DNA from: Firmicutes bacterium UBA3572
GTDB taxonomy: Bacteria > Bacillota > Desulfotomaculia > Desulfotomaculales > Desulforudaceae
Direction of reading: 5' to 3'
NCBI GenBank assembly: GCA_002375985.1
Contig: DFNH01000016.1
Location: 1 to 34,408 of the forward strand
Length of the DNA stretch: 34,408 nt
The position numbers and the translations under genes were made by a program. The notes beneath the pieces were generated by a model. The model was not told the DNA's origin and did not search any database. It saw only the letters and a list, made by a program, of their open reading frames with translations. The number at the start of each line of letters is the position of its first letter. Within the stretch, counting starts at the first letter, position 1. This document shows, one piece after another, positions 7,878 to 14,747 of this stretch.

Positions 7878-8125
7878 GACTCACTACCGGCGTAATCGGT
7901 TCCGTGGATCAGACGGTATACGCCGTCTTCGAGTTCCCGGGCGAATTCAGGAGTGGTGGGTGTTGTCCCGGGCGCTACGTCGAACATCACCTCCACTTCG
8001 AAGTTGTCAAATACGAACAGCTCGAGGCGTGAAAGTTCTACCACTTTCCCGTGCTGCCTGACCTGCTCGCGCTGGAGTGCCTCTGCTACCAGGCGGTTGA
8101 TTTCGGTAACTGGAATCCTGATCAT
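7874..8125 (-). CDS. Hypothetical 83-aa protein
   Basis: I do not recognise this protein. It begins MIRIPVTEINRLVAEALQ and has a charged beta-rich middle (VVELSRLELFVFDNFEVEVMFDV) and an acidic C-terminus, with no membrane segment. An in-frame ATG exists at 8188, but a TTGACC-18-TATAAT promoter lies between the two ATGs. The start at 8125, about 25-30 nt after the predicted transcript start, is therefore preferred. It converges with rnhA, overlapping its stop by 4 bases. Confidence 0.6.
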   Translation of the reverse strand: MIRIPVTEINRLVAEALQREQVRQHGKVVELSRLELFVFDNFEVEVMFDVAPGTTPTTPEFARELEDGVYRLIHGTDYAGSES

Positions 8126-8158
8126 AACCTTACCAACCACTTTCAAAGAATTTAGCCG

Positions 8159-8188
8159 ATTATAACGGACCGGGAGATAGCAGGTCAA
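8159..8188 (-). promoter_or_regulatory. Promoter of the 83-aa protein gene
   Basis: On the minus strand TTGACC (8188-8183), an 18-base spacer and TATAAT (8164-8159). Its position decides the start of the downstream gene. Confidence 0.6.
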
Positions 8189-8242
8189 GCATCGAGGATC
8201 GCGACAAGATTTTACCCGGCCTGGTTAAACTAGAATTAGTGA

Positions 8243-8285
8243 GGGTCAGACCTCAAAACCTTTATTGAGTTTTGGAGTCTGACCC
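8243..8285. terminator. Long hairpin between divergent and convergent units
   Basis: The 17-base arms 8243-8259 and 8269-8285 pair with one mismatch and one G-T pair around a 9-base loop. Outer arms are GGGTCAGAC and GTCTGACCC, followed on the plus strand by TTAATTAATAA. It lies 38 bp past the FBP aldolase/phosphatase stop, so it may terminate that gene, but there is no clean U-run on either side. It could instead be a REP-like palindrome. Confidence 0.5.
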
Positions 8286-8322
8286 TTAATTAATAACTAC
8301 TTAAGTATGTATACTACGAGGT

Positions 8323-9438
8323 CTATTCCTTCTTTTTCTTCGCGGTACGCAGATCGATAAACCGATCCTTGAGCTTTTCCATCACCAGCGGCATGGTGGT
8401 GTATTCCATTTCGTCCAGCGGCAGCCGGTGAGGCTCAAAGGGCCCCAGGGTACGCAGGTAATCGGCAATCTGGTTGCACAAATCCCGGGCCCGGTCGAAG
8501 GCCGGGTCGTCAAACATATCCTGCGGTCCGACCAATTTCCCATCAGCCAATTGGAAGCCCAGGGCAACCACCCGCGGTGGTCCGTCAAAGCGGGTCGGAC
8601 AGCTGCGGGAGGCCGGTACGGGCATCAACGGTCCGTGATGCGAACCACGCATCCAGCCGGATACCAGGTGCGGATGCGCGAAAGGTTCCAGCACCTCGCC
8701 CACCGCCGGGAAACCACTTTGGCAGCGGATGATGCAGATCGGGTCGTCCTTGCCCACGTAACGTCCGGCCATCAGGTTGAGGCGCTGCGTGCTGGAAGCG
8801 GCCGCGATCTGTCCCGTAGCTTTATGGAAAACCCGCTTAATGGCGAAGCGTCCCGGAGCGCCGATGAAAACAAGCATATCGTAGATGTCTTCCGGCGCGG
8901 AAAAGATGATCTTCTTGTTTTCGATTAGATCGCGCACTTCGAAATTGAATCCACCATGCATGCTGGGGTCAATAACCAGACCGACGGTGTTAAAAGGGTC
9001 GGCGAAGATCTTATACAGCGGGTAGTTCCAGGCGCCGGGTTCGGTCTTGTCCGCCATTAGCACGATTACCGGTTCGCTCTTGCGCTCGACGACCTCTATC
9101 TCGGCCACTCCCGGACCGAGCCCCTTGATGTTGCCTGAAAAGGCATCCCCGAGGAGGTCTTGTCCCGCGCCGTAGAGCTTTAGTTTTTTGGCCACCTCGG
9201 TGCAGGCGACAAAGGTGTCCCACGCTAGTTGGTGAATCTCACCGTTGTTGCGGCCAAGTTCGTGCGTAAGAATGAGGTTGAGGTCGTCCCCGACGTGGGT
9301 GATGTAATAGTCTATCACTAGCGGGCTTCCCGAGATAATCCCCCGTGCTTTTTCCAATAGCTCGGGGTGCACTCCGGAGTGCCCCACGAATCCGCCAACG
9401 TCTGCCTTGATCACGGAGAGTGTAATTTTCTTATCCAA
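8323..9438 (-). CDS. fbp: Fructose-1,6-bisphosphate aldolase/phosphatase (archaeal type)
   Basis: A 371-aa protein of the bifunctional FBPA/P family, which condenses dihydroxyacetone phosphate with glyceraldehyde-3-phosphate and then dephosphorylates the product, making gluconeogenesis one-way. Expected catalytic residues are visible: the Schiff-base lysine K230 and Y227 in AGRYVGKDDP, and metal-binding acidic groups (D13 in IKADVGGF, D51/D52 in HVGDDLNL, D231/D232). The SGWMRGSHHGPLMPV and RFDGPPRVVALGFQ segments are typical. The start is TTG 9438 behind GGAGGGGG. The family is common in archaea and in deep-branching, autotrophic or thermophilic bacteria, which fits an anaerobe that fixes carbon. 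Confidence 0.95.
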   Translation of the reverse strand: MDKKITLSVIKADVGGFVGHSGVHPELLEKARGIISGSPLVIDYYITHVGDDLNLILTHELGRNNGEIHQLAWDTFVACTEVAKKLKLYGAGQDLLGDAFSGNIKGLGPGVAEIEVVERKSEPVIVLMADKTEPGAWNYPLYKIFADPFNTVGLVIDPSMHGGFNFEVRDLIENKKIIFSAPEDIYDMLVFIGAPGRFAIKRVFHKATGQIAAASSTQRLNLMAGRYVGKDDPICIIRCQSGFPAVGEVLEPFAHPHLVSGWMRGSHHGPLMPVPASRSCPTRFDGPPRVVALGFQLADGKLVGPQDMFDDPAFDRARDLCNQIADYLRTLGPFEPHRLPLDEMEYTTMPLVMEKLKDRFIDLRTAKKKKE

Positions 9439-9617
9439 AATTTTCCCCCTCCCATACTGCGGTACTTGAATATGTCATACTAATTCAACGTTATGTGGAA
9501 ATATCCTTTAAAATATCCGAAAGTTTGCCGCCTATTTCTTTCGTTAGAACAAATAATATTCCTATCGGGGGCAAAACCCAACCTTACTGCCCGGGGGTCG
9601 TCGGCCTGTCCTTGGCT

Positions 9618-9646
9618 ATCCTATCATATTTTCCCTCTTGTCTCAA
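9618..9646 (-). promoter_or_regulatory. Candidate promoter of the FBP aldolase/phosphatase gene
   Basis: On the minus strand TTGAGA (9646-9641), 17 bases, then TAGGAT (9623-9618). It would give a leader of about 170 nt containing a GGGCA...TTGCCC hairpin of unknown meaning. I recognise no riboswitch in 9439-9617. Confidence 0.4.
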
Positions 9647-9668
9647 TAAACAAATTCGGGAAATTGGA

Positions 9669-10223
9669 TTAGTGGGCCGGTGGCTGGGTTGCGTGCCATC
9701 CCTTTTGGGGCTCTGCCCATTGAGGGAGAGACCGGCGGCGGGCATTGGCGATTATCTCCCGGGCGAAGTCCAGACCCTGCCAGCCGTGAACCACGGCTTT
9801 TTTGCCCTCCAGATCTTTGTACACGGTGAAGAAGTATTCGATTTCCCGCAGGCGATGGGGGCTCACATCTTCGAGGCTGTGGAAACGATTCATACGTGGA
9901 TCCCGGAGCGCCGCGGCCAGGATTTTGATGTCGTGACCCTTTTCGTCGGTCATTTCGAGGGCGCCCAACACCCGCGCTTCGACCAGGCAGCCAGGGAAGG
10001 TGGCCGTGGAGATCATTACCATGATGTCCAGTTCGTCGCCGTCCCCGGCCAGGGTGTGTGGAATGAAACCGTAATCGGTAGGATAATGGACCGGCGAGTG
10101 CAGGACCCGGTCCAGACGCATCACGCCGTGCACACGGTCGTACTCGTACTTGTTCGTACTTCCCCTGGGGATCTCGATCCTTGCCTCCACCACCAGGTCC
10201 GCTGTGTTGATATTTGCGGTCAC
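9669..10223 (-). CDS. ppa: Inorganic pyrophosphatase, family I
   Basis: This 184-aa soluble enzyme hydrolyses pyrophosphate to phosphate. The family signature is AGDGDELDIMVMI (pattern D-x-D-[PE]-x-D), preceded by EIPRGSTNKYEYD and DRVLHSPVHYPTDYGFIPHT and followed by DEKGHDIKILA. All are active-site segments of family I enzymes. The start is GTG 10223 with GGAGGTG seven bases upstream. An upstream in-frame start would add 17 residues that look like intergenic sequence. It is transcribed in the same direction as the FBP aldolase/phosphatase gene, 230 bp ahead of it. Confidence 0.93.
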   Translation of the reverse strand: MTANINTADLVVEARIEIPRGSTNKYEYDRVHGVMRLDRVLHSPVHYPTDYGFIPHTLAGDGDELDIMVMISTATFPGCLVEARVLGALEMTDEKGHDIKILAAALRDPRMNRFHSLEDVSPHRLREIEYFFTVYKDLEGKKAVVHGWQGLDFAREIIANARRRSLPQWAEPQKGWHATQPPAH

Positions 10224-10300
10224 GGGTAAACACCTCCCACAAGGGTCAGCTTGCCCCGGTTGCCGATACGGCACACGCTGGCGGGGTCGCTTTGTTGTGG

Positions 10301-10306
10301 TACAAT
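10301..10306 (+). promoter_or_regulatory. Extended -10 element before the zinc-ribbon membrane protein
   Basis: TGG-TACAAT gives an extended -10 (TGn) about 20 bp before the GTG start. There is no good -35 hexamer. Confidence 0.4.
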
Positions 10307-10326
10307 CGGTAGCGGAGGTGGCGGCC

Positions 10327-10692
10327 GTGTTTAAAAGGTATGTGCTTTACCTCATCCGCTGGCAGCTTTCCACACCCATCCTGGCGGTGGTCCTGGCTTG
10401 GCTCTCCGGCATGAACGAATGGGTGGCGGCAGCGATCGCCAACTTTATCGGGGCGAACATCTTTTTCTGGGTGGACCGGTACATCTTTACCTCGGTACCA
10501 ATTCTGGCGCCCCAGTGGGAAAGCCGGGAAGAAGTGACCTGCGCCGACTGCGGCCGGGTGGCGCGGGGTTTTCGTCTGGTTCGCACCCGGAACTACGACC
10601 GAACTCGGGACAAACACCCGGAGTTTCGCTGCGCGGAATGCGCGCCGGCAAAACTGGAAGAACTCAAGCGGCGGGGTGTACAGCTGGAATAG
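10327..10692 (+). CDS. Small membrane protein with C-terminal zinc ribbon
   Basis: A 121-aa protein with two membrane segments (about residues 5-25, YVLYLIRWQLSTPILAVVLA, and 30-52, WVAAAIANFIGANIFFWVDRY). A cytoplasmic tail with two Cys pairs follows (CADC near 74-77 and CAEC near 103-106), forming a probable zinc ribbon. The start is GTG 10327 behind GGAGGTGG; translation before this point reads through the promoter and is not credible. Function is unknown. Confidence 0.75.
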   Translation: MFKRYVLYLIRWQLSTPILAVVLAWLSGMNEWVAAAIANFIGANIFFWVDRYIFTSVPILAPQWESREEVTCADCGRVARGFRLVRTRNYDRTRDKHPEFRCAECAPAKLEELKRRGVQLE

Positions 10693-10777
10693 AAGCTTAC
10701 GCATACCCGCCGGGCGGAAAACATATGCTGCCGCAAGACCTTTTCACGGGGCGGCAGCGTGCGGGTTTCTGCGCCAA

Positions 10778-11124
10778 ATGAGCGCGGGGGAAGGAGGGAT
10801 CGCCGGCTACGTACCGGCCGCGGCCGGAATGGTATTTTTTCTGACCCTGTTGGCCGGTACGTTGTATCACGAACTGGTGCTAATGTTAATTCACGGTAGT
10901 TCTTGGCCCTGGATGTGCCGGCTGGGCCGGGGAATCTTGATACTGCCCCCGCTGGTGATATGCGTATCCGTTGTTGCGCAGTGGCTGGCGGTGTTTTGTC
11001 GGTGCTGCTGGTTTGGTTTCTCCTGCTTTTGCTTCCTTCGGCGTTCAAAGGAGCCCGGTGGATGGGTCACAGGCCACAGGCTCTGAAAGCTAGCTGTCCG
11101 GCTGTTCCCCTCGCAAGATGCTGA
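10778..11124 (+). pseudogene. Small membrane protein, probably frameshifted
   Basis: From ATG 10778 the reading frame gives two membrane segments (GMVFFLTLLAGTLYHELVLML and ILILPPLVICVSVVAQWLA). It then turns into an odd Cys-rich stretch (CRCCWFGFSCFCF) and stops at 11086. In the next frame the same DNA from about 11005 reads GGVLSVLLVWFLLLLLPSAF, a normal third membrane helix, followed by KGARWMGH and a stop at 11124. A single-base slip near 10990-11005 would join them. Alternatively the 102-aa uninterrupted product is real. No good ribosome site precedes ATG 10778; AAGGAGGG lies just inside. Confidence 0.4.
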
Positions 11125-12052
11125 GCATCCATTCCAGGAGGTCGGGAGCGGTACCCGACAGATCCAGGGCACAGGCTGCGCCGCTATCGTTTCCGGTCTC
11201 CAGAAAGTAGCCGTGCCGGGCGGCCTGGTCGGTAAGGAAGAGCTGCAAGGCCTGCATGCGCCGGCGGTACAGTTCCACGTGATTTACTTCTTGTTCGGTG
11301 ATGCCAAACTCCTCCCGGATTAGATCCGGTTCGAACAGGAAGAGCATAAGCAGCATATGTGGCGGGCCTTCCCACCACTCGTGGTATTTCAGCTCGCGGG
11401 CCAGGGACTTCACCACCAGGTGTTCGGTGGCCCGTTGGAAGTAATCCAAGCATTCCGAAGCTTCCAGCCATTCGCGCAAGGTCCAGATGCGGGTGCTTTG
11501 TGGTCCCAGGCAGGTGGTGGGGGTATTTAGCAGGAAATAGGTCGCATCCAGATCGGGTTTGCCGTTTTTCAACCACGTCACGGTCACCCGGCGTCCCACC
11601 GGGTAGGCCCGGCAGTTGCGCGGCCGAAAGGGATACACCCGGCAAAGCCCCTGGTTATCCAGAAAAGCGCAGGGTCCCCGGGTGACGTCGCGCAGACGAA
11701 CGTACGGCCAGAGGGTTTCGGGCTCGATTTGCAGTTCGGCGTACGCATCCACAAAGTCGGTGGTGTTTAGGCCCAAGCCCCGCGCCAGGACCTCCAGGTC
11801 CCAGGGGTCCAGCACGATATCGGCTTTCCGGCAGCACCTGCCCATGCATTCCGCGTGGCAGGCGAAGGGGAAACGGTCCTCCCACTCCAGCCGGCGTAAC
11901 GTGCCCTGCTGCAGTTTTTGCACTACCTCATCTTGCCAACCCAAAGCTAAAAGCCACCCTTTCAGATTTTTGGGTACATCATAACGCAGATTCTCACCCA
12001 ATGGAAGACGGTTCGCTAACGGTATGGAAAACCGGAGACTCGTTTGTCGCAT
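11090..12052 (-). CDS. YkgJ-family cysteine-cluster protein
   Basis: A 320-aa protein with the CxnCC-type metal cluster of the YkgJ/UPF0153 family: C65, C69, C73 and C74 (FACHAECMGRCC), then C128 (GPCAFL), C137 (GLCRVYPFRPRNCRAYP, with C147) and C181. These are thought to bind zinc or an Fe-S centre, and no reaction is firmly known for the family. The protein is longer than most members, with a helical C-terminal half. The ATG has no clear ribosome site. The 3' end overlaps the end of the convergent membrane-protein reading frame. Confidence 0.85.
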   Translation of the reverse strand: MRQTSLRFSIPLANRLPLGENLRYDVPKNLKGWLLALGWQDEVVQKLQQGTLRRLEWEDRFPFACHAECMGRCCRKADIVLDPWDLEVLARGLGLNTTDFVDAYAELQIEPETLWPYVRLRDVTRGPCAFLDNQGLCRVYPFRPRNCRAYPVGRRVTVTWLKNGKPDLDATYFLLNTPTTCLGPQSTRIWTLREWLEASECLDYFQRATEHLVVKSLARELKYHEWWEGPPHMLLMLFLFEPDLIREEFGITEQEVNHVELYRRRMQALQLFLTDQAARHGYFLETGNDSGAACALDLSGTAPDLLEWMLSILRGEQPDS

Positions 12053-12154
12053 AAGGTCGATTAATTGGAATGGGCCGATTTAAAGTTGCTTTCTACATTT
12101 TTGTGGTATGTTGGAAGGAATTTGGTGCTTTGTGTTATAAAGCATAACCAAAAA

Positions 12155-12250
12155 AGGTCCCAGGGCAAAACCACCGAAAGGTGGCGGCGCAAAGCTACAG
12201 GGGCTACGGCGGTATATAATTACCGTTAGGCCAGCCAGTTGCCGGGTCAG
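12155..12250 (+). ncRNA. Cyclic-di-GMP-I (GEMM-I) riboswitch
   Basis: The conserved core reads in order: AGGGCAAA at 12162-12169; a perfect CCACC-GAAA-GGTGG hairpin at 12171-12184, which is the GNRA-capped P2; GCGCAAAGC at 12187-12195, matching the class signature GACGCAAAGC with one change; a variable P3 helix (ACGGCGGTATATAATTACCGTTAGG); and the closing strand GTTGCCGGG at 12238-12246. These are the conserved blocks of the class I c-di-GMP aptamer. The P3 tetraloop-receptor is less clear. A terminator follows, so control is probably transcriptional. Confidence 0.88.
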
Positions 12251-12286
12251 GAGCATCGTTGCGGTGGGGTAGTACCGCACGCTATC

Positions 12287-12312
12287 CGTGCCGGCGGCAC
12301 GTTTTTTGTTTT
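12287..12312 (+). terminator. Riboswitch expression-platform terminator
   Basis: CGTGCC (12287-12292) and GGCACG (12296-12301) pair around a 3-base loop, followed by TTTTTTGTTTTT. An alternative helix GCGGT/ACCGC and the GCACGC at 12277-12282 lie between aptamer and terminator and could serve as antiterminator parts. Whether c-di-GMP turns expression on or off cannot be decided by eye. Confidence 0.75.
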
Positions 12313-12372
12313 TCAGGCCCGACCGGATACAGCCGCCGCGATTGGACTTTAACTCGTGGAGGTAATAAGCGT

Positions 12373-13506
12373 ATGATCAAGGTCGGTTTGGGCTATATCA
12401 AAGACTTGCCTTCGCGGGAAGCCGGCGGTCTGGCGGCGCGCCGGGCGCTGCAAAGCGGAGAAAAGCCCGCGATTACCTTTCTTTTCACCACCGAAGGTTA
12501 CGACCAGGAAGAGGTTCTGGCCAGCGTACAGGCCGAAACGGGCGGGGCACCGCTAATCGGGGCTTGTGGTGCGGGGGTTGTTACGCCGGAAGGGGTGCTC
12601 CAAAACGGCGTCGGGGTGCTGACCTTATCCGGGGTCGGTCTCGCGGTGGCTACAGCCCGGGCGGATTTTGGAAGGCGTACGCCCGAAGAAACCGGGCGGC
12701 TTTTGGGCGAGAGGCTTTTGTCCATTTCGGACGTCGCTTCCGGCACGGTGTTCGTGTTTCCGGACGGTTTGGCGGGCAATATTGCCCCTATGCTTCGCGG
12801 TCTATACGATGCGCTGGGTCCGGACTTTCAATACGTAGGCGGGGGTACGGGGGACAACCTGCGGTTTTTTCGGACCTACCAATTTACCGAAAGCGGCGTA
12901 TCCAGCGGGTCGGTGGCCGCCGCCCTCGTTTCGGGGATGGCGTTTGGTACCGGTATCGGGCACGGGTGGCAGCCAATGGGGTCACCCCTGGTAATTACGC
13001 GGGCTGACGGCAAGGTGGTGTACGAATTAGACGAGCGGCCGGCTTTCGACGTGTATGCGGAGAGGCTGGGCGGTATTGAGCCCGACCGGTTCCCAGAGTA
13101 CGGGGTGCGGTTTCCGCTGGGAATTGCCGACGCCTCGGGGCGCTTTATCATCCGCGACCCGCTAGAAATTTATGCCGGTGGGGCGTTAAAAATGGTCACC
13201 GAGATGCCCGCCAAGGCGGTCGTTTTTCTGATGGAAGGGGAGTTGGAATCCCTGGCGGGGGTAGGGCGGGAAGTAGGTCGGCAAGCCCTTCGTGGGGTGC
13301 AGACGCCCCGCTTCGGGCTTGTCTTCAACTGTGTGTCCCGGTTTTTGCTGCTCGGTGAAAAACACGACGAAGCGGCGGTCATCCAGGACGGATTAGGGAT
13401 CCCGCTGTCCCTCCTGGGTTTGCTGACTTTTGGCGAGGTGGGCGCATACAACGATGTACCCTTGTTTCACAACAAGACCCTGGTGGTTGCGGTCGGAGGA
13501 GAATAG
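12373..13506 (+). CDS. FIST-domain sensory protein (FIST N + FIST C)
   Basis: A 377-aa soluble protein. Residues about 20-205 look like a FIST N domain (TFLFTTEGYDQEEVLA, then GACGAGVVTPEG, then YVGGGTGDN). Residues about 215-365 look like FIST C (AFDVYAERLGG, RFPLGIAD, then FNCVSRFLLLG and AYNDVPLFHNKTLVV). FIST proteins are intracellular sensors proposed to bind small ligands such as amino acids and are often linked to signal transduction. There is no output domain fused here, so it would act through a partner. The start is ATG 12373 with GGAGGT nine bases upstream. The gene lies behind a c-di-GMP riboswitch and terminator, placing its expression under second-messenger control. Confidence 0.9.
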   Translation: MIKVGLGYIKDLPSREAGGLAARRALQSGEKPAITFLFTTEGYDQEEVLASVQAETGGAPLIGACGAGVVTPEGVLQNGVGVLTLSGVGLAVATARADFGRRTPEETGRLLGERLLSISDVASGTVFVFPDGLAGNIAPMLRGLYDALGPDFQYVGGGTGDNLRFFRTYQFTESGVSSGSVAAALVSGMAFGTGIGHGWQPMGSPLVITRADGKVVYELDERPAFDVYAERLGGIEPDRFPEYGVRFPLGIADASGRFIIRDPLEIYAGGALKMVTEMPAKAVVFLMEGELESLAGVGREVGRQALRGVQTPRFGLVFNCVSRFLLLGEKHDEAAVIQDGLGIPLSLLGLLTFGEVGAYNDVPLFHNKTLVVAVGGE

Positions 13507-13847
13507 AGGCGCGAAACTACAGATTTAGCCGGGCCGCCAGCCTTCTATGTGCCGGGTGGTGCCTCTTCGAATACCGGGAAAGGCGGTCGTCGGTGTTGCC
13601 GAGGGGGGCCTTCCCCGGCACTCCCCGGTTTAAGTTACTGAGTACGCGGCGCGCCGCCGGTTGCCCCCGCCGGGGTGCCTACTTCTTCTCTGGCCAGGTA
13701 CAAGCAGCGGCGCACATACCAGTTTTGGCCTTTGGAGTGGGTGGTACCCGGAGGATGTTCCAGTTCTGGCCTGGAAACTGCTTCTTACTTCGGCCAACCG
13801 GTAATTGCCCCCGGATGGTTTTAACGATCGCGATGAAAACGATGTTA
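13507..13847. other. Intergenic stretch without a recognisable gene
   Basis: No convincing coding frame. It contains G+C-rich palindromic pieces (GCGGCGCGCCGC near 13645) and an imperfect direct repeat CCAGTTYTGGCC at 13719-13730 and 13760-13771. It may hold the end of the FIST transcript and decayed sequence. Confidence 0.4.
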
Positions 13848-13876
13848 TTGACATATGCTCTAATGTGGGTTAGACT
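13848..13876 (+). promoter_or_regulatory. Promoter of the NifX/MinD-ferredoxin operon with CATATGCTCTAAT box
   Basis: TTGACA (13848-13853), 17 bases, TAGACT (13871-13876). The sequence CATATGCTCTAAT starts at 13852, overlapping the -35. It is shared, with one change, by the promoter of the DUF5320 gene at 16900. A partial copy ACATATGA follows at 13883. A common regulator is inferred. Confidence 0.7.
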
Positions 13877-13926
13877 TTAAGTACATATGACCAAAAAGTT
13901 TGCGGAGAAAAAGGAGGTTAATAGCC

Positions 13927-14361
13927 ATGAAAGTGGCAATCTCGGCTTCGGGTAGCGGGACAGAGGCCCAGGTCGATCCGCGGTTTGGGCGGTGCGTGTG
14001 TTTTGTGATTTACGACACCGAGGCACAGACCTTCGAAACCGTGCCTAACTCGGCGGCCTCGGCAGCCGGCGGTAGCGGCGTTCAGGCTGCGCAGACGGTT
14101 GTGGATAAGGGAGTCAGTGTCGTTCTAACCGGGCAGATCGGCCCCCATGCCTTCCAGGTACTGGAAACTGCGGGGGTTAAATGCTACACAGGGGCCGGCG
14201 GTACGGTCGGACAGTGCATCGCCGACTACCAGGCCGGAAAACTGAGTCTCGCCGGCGGGCCCACCCGGCCGGTCCAAGCCGGTCGGGGACCGGGATCCGG
14301 TATGGGAGACGGTAAACGCGGTATGGGCAAAGGTATGGGAAGAGGAGGGCGAATGTTTTGA
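13927..14361 (+). CDS. NifX/NifB-C-like iron-molybdenum cofactor-binding family protein (1)
   Basis: A 144-aa protein of the dinitrogenase iron-molybdenum cofactor biosynthesis fold, the fold of NifX, NafY and the Desulfovibrio orange protein. Residues 1-115 carry the family pattern: MKVAISASGSGTEAQVDPRFGRC, FVIYDTE, AAQTVVDKGVSVVLTGQIGPHAFQVL, then GAGGTVGQCIADYQAGKL. The tail is rich in Gly and Met (GMGDGKRGMGKGMGRGGRMF), an unusual possible soft-metal-binding segment. ATG 13927 follows GGAGG. The next gene overlaps its stop. There are no nif structural genes nearby, so a role in nitrogenase is unlikely. Confidence 0.85.
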   Translation: MKVAISASGSGTEAQVDPRFGRCVCFVIYDTEAQTFETVPNSAASAAGGSGVQAAQTVVDKGVSVVLTGQIGPHAFQVLETAGVKCYTGAGGTVGQCIADYQAGKLSLAGGPTRPVQAGRGPGSGMGDGKRGMGKGMGRGGRMF

Positions 14362-14747
14362 AGCTGGCTCTGGCTACTGATGGCAACCAGGTCGCGGCGC
14401 ATTTTGGACATTGTCCGGAATACACCCTGGTAGAGGTAGAGAACGGGGAAGTAAAGACCCAGCTCACCATTCCCAACCCCGGGCACCAGCCGGGCTTCCT
14501 CCCGGCTTACCTGAGTGAGTTGAAAGTCACCCACGTAATTGCCGGGGGCATGGGCGCGCGCGCCCAGGAACTTTTTGCGGCCCGGGGTATCTCTACCATC
14601 GTGGGAGCTCAAGGACCAGTGTCGGAAGTGATCCGTGATTTTCTGACCGGCAGATTGGTAGCCGGTCCGTCGCTGTGCAGTCACGGTTCCGGTGAACACG
14701 GCCACGGCGGCGGTTGCGGCGGCGGCTGCGGGGGCCAGCACCGGTGA
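14358..14747 (+). CDS. NifX-like family protein (2) with Cys/His-rich tail
   Basis: A 129-aa member of the same fold (MKLALATDGNQVAAHFGHCPEYTLVEVENGEV, then THVIAGGMGARAQELFAARGI, then PVSEVIRDFLTGRL). It ends in a Gly/His/Cys tail (HGSGEHGHGGGCGGGCGG) that looks suited to metal binding. The TTG start at 14358 overlaps the previous stop, behind AAGAGGAGGG. Two consecutive, diverged copies suggest they bind metal as partners or supply each other. The product overlaps the first ATPase gene by 4 bases. Confidence 0.85.
   Translation: MKLALATDGNQVAAHFGHCPEYTLVEVENGEVKTQLTIPNPGHQPGFLPAYLSELKVTHVIAGGMGARAQELFAARGISTIVGAQGPVSEVIRDFLTGRLVAGPSLCSHGSGEHGHGGGCGGGCGGQHR

Noticed and set aside
9495..10229. 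Plus-strand open frame across the fbp-ppa gap and ppa
   Set aside because: It is largely the shadow of the pyrophosphatase gene, which has its full signature on the other strand.
13593..13880. 95-codon open frame between FIST and NifX-like genes
   Set aside because: No ribosome site, no recognisable domain, and it runs through the operon promoter at 13848-13876.
13927..14747. Nitrogenase cofactor genes
   Set aside because: The NifX fold is shared by non-nitrogenase proteins, there are no nif structural or assembly genes nearby, and the ATPase neighbours fit an ORP-like system better.
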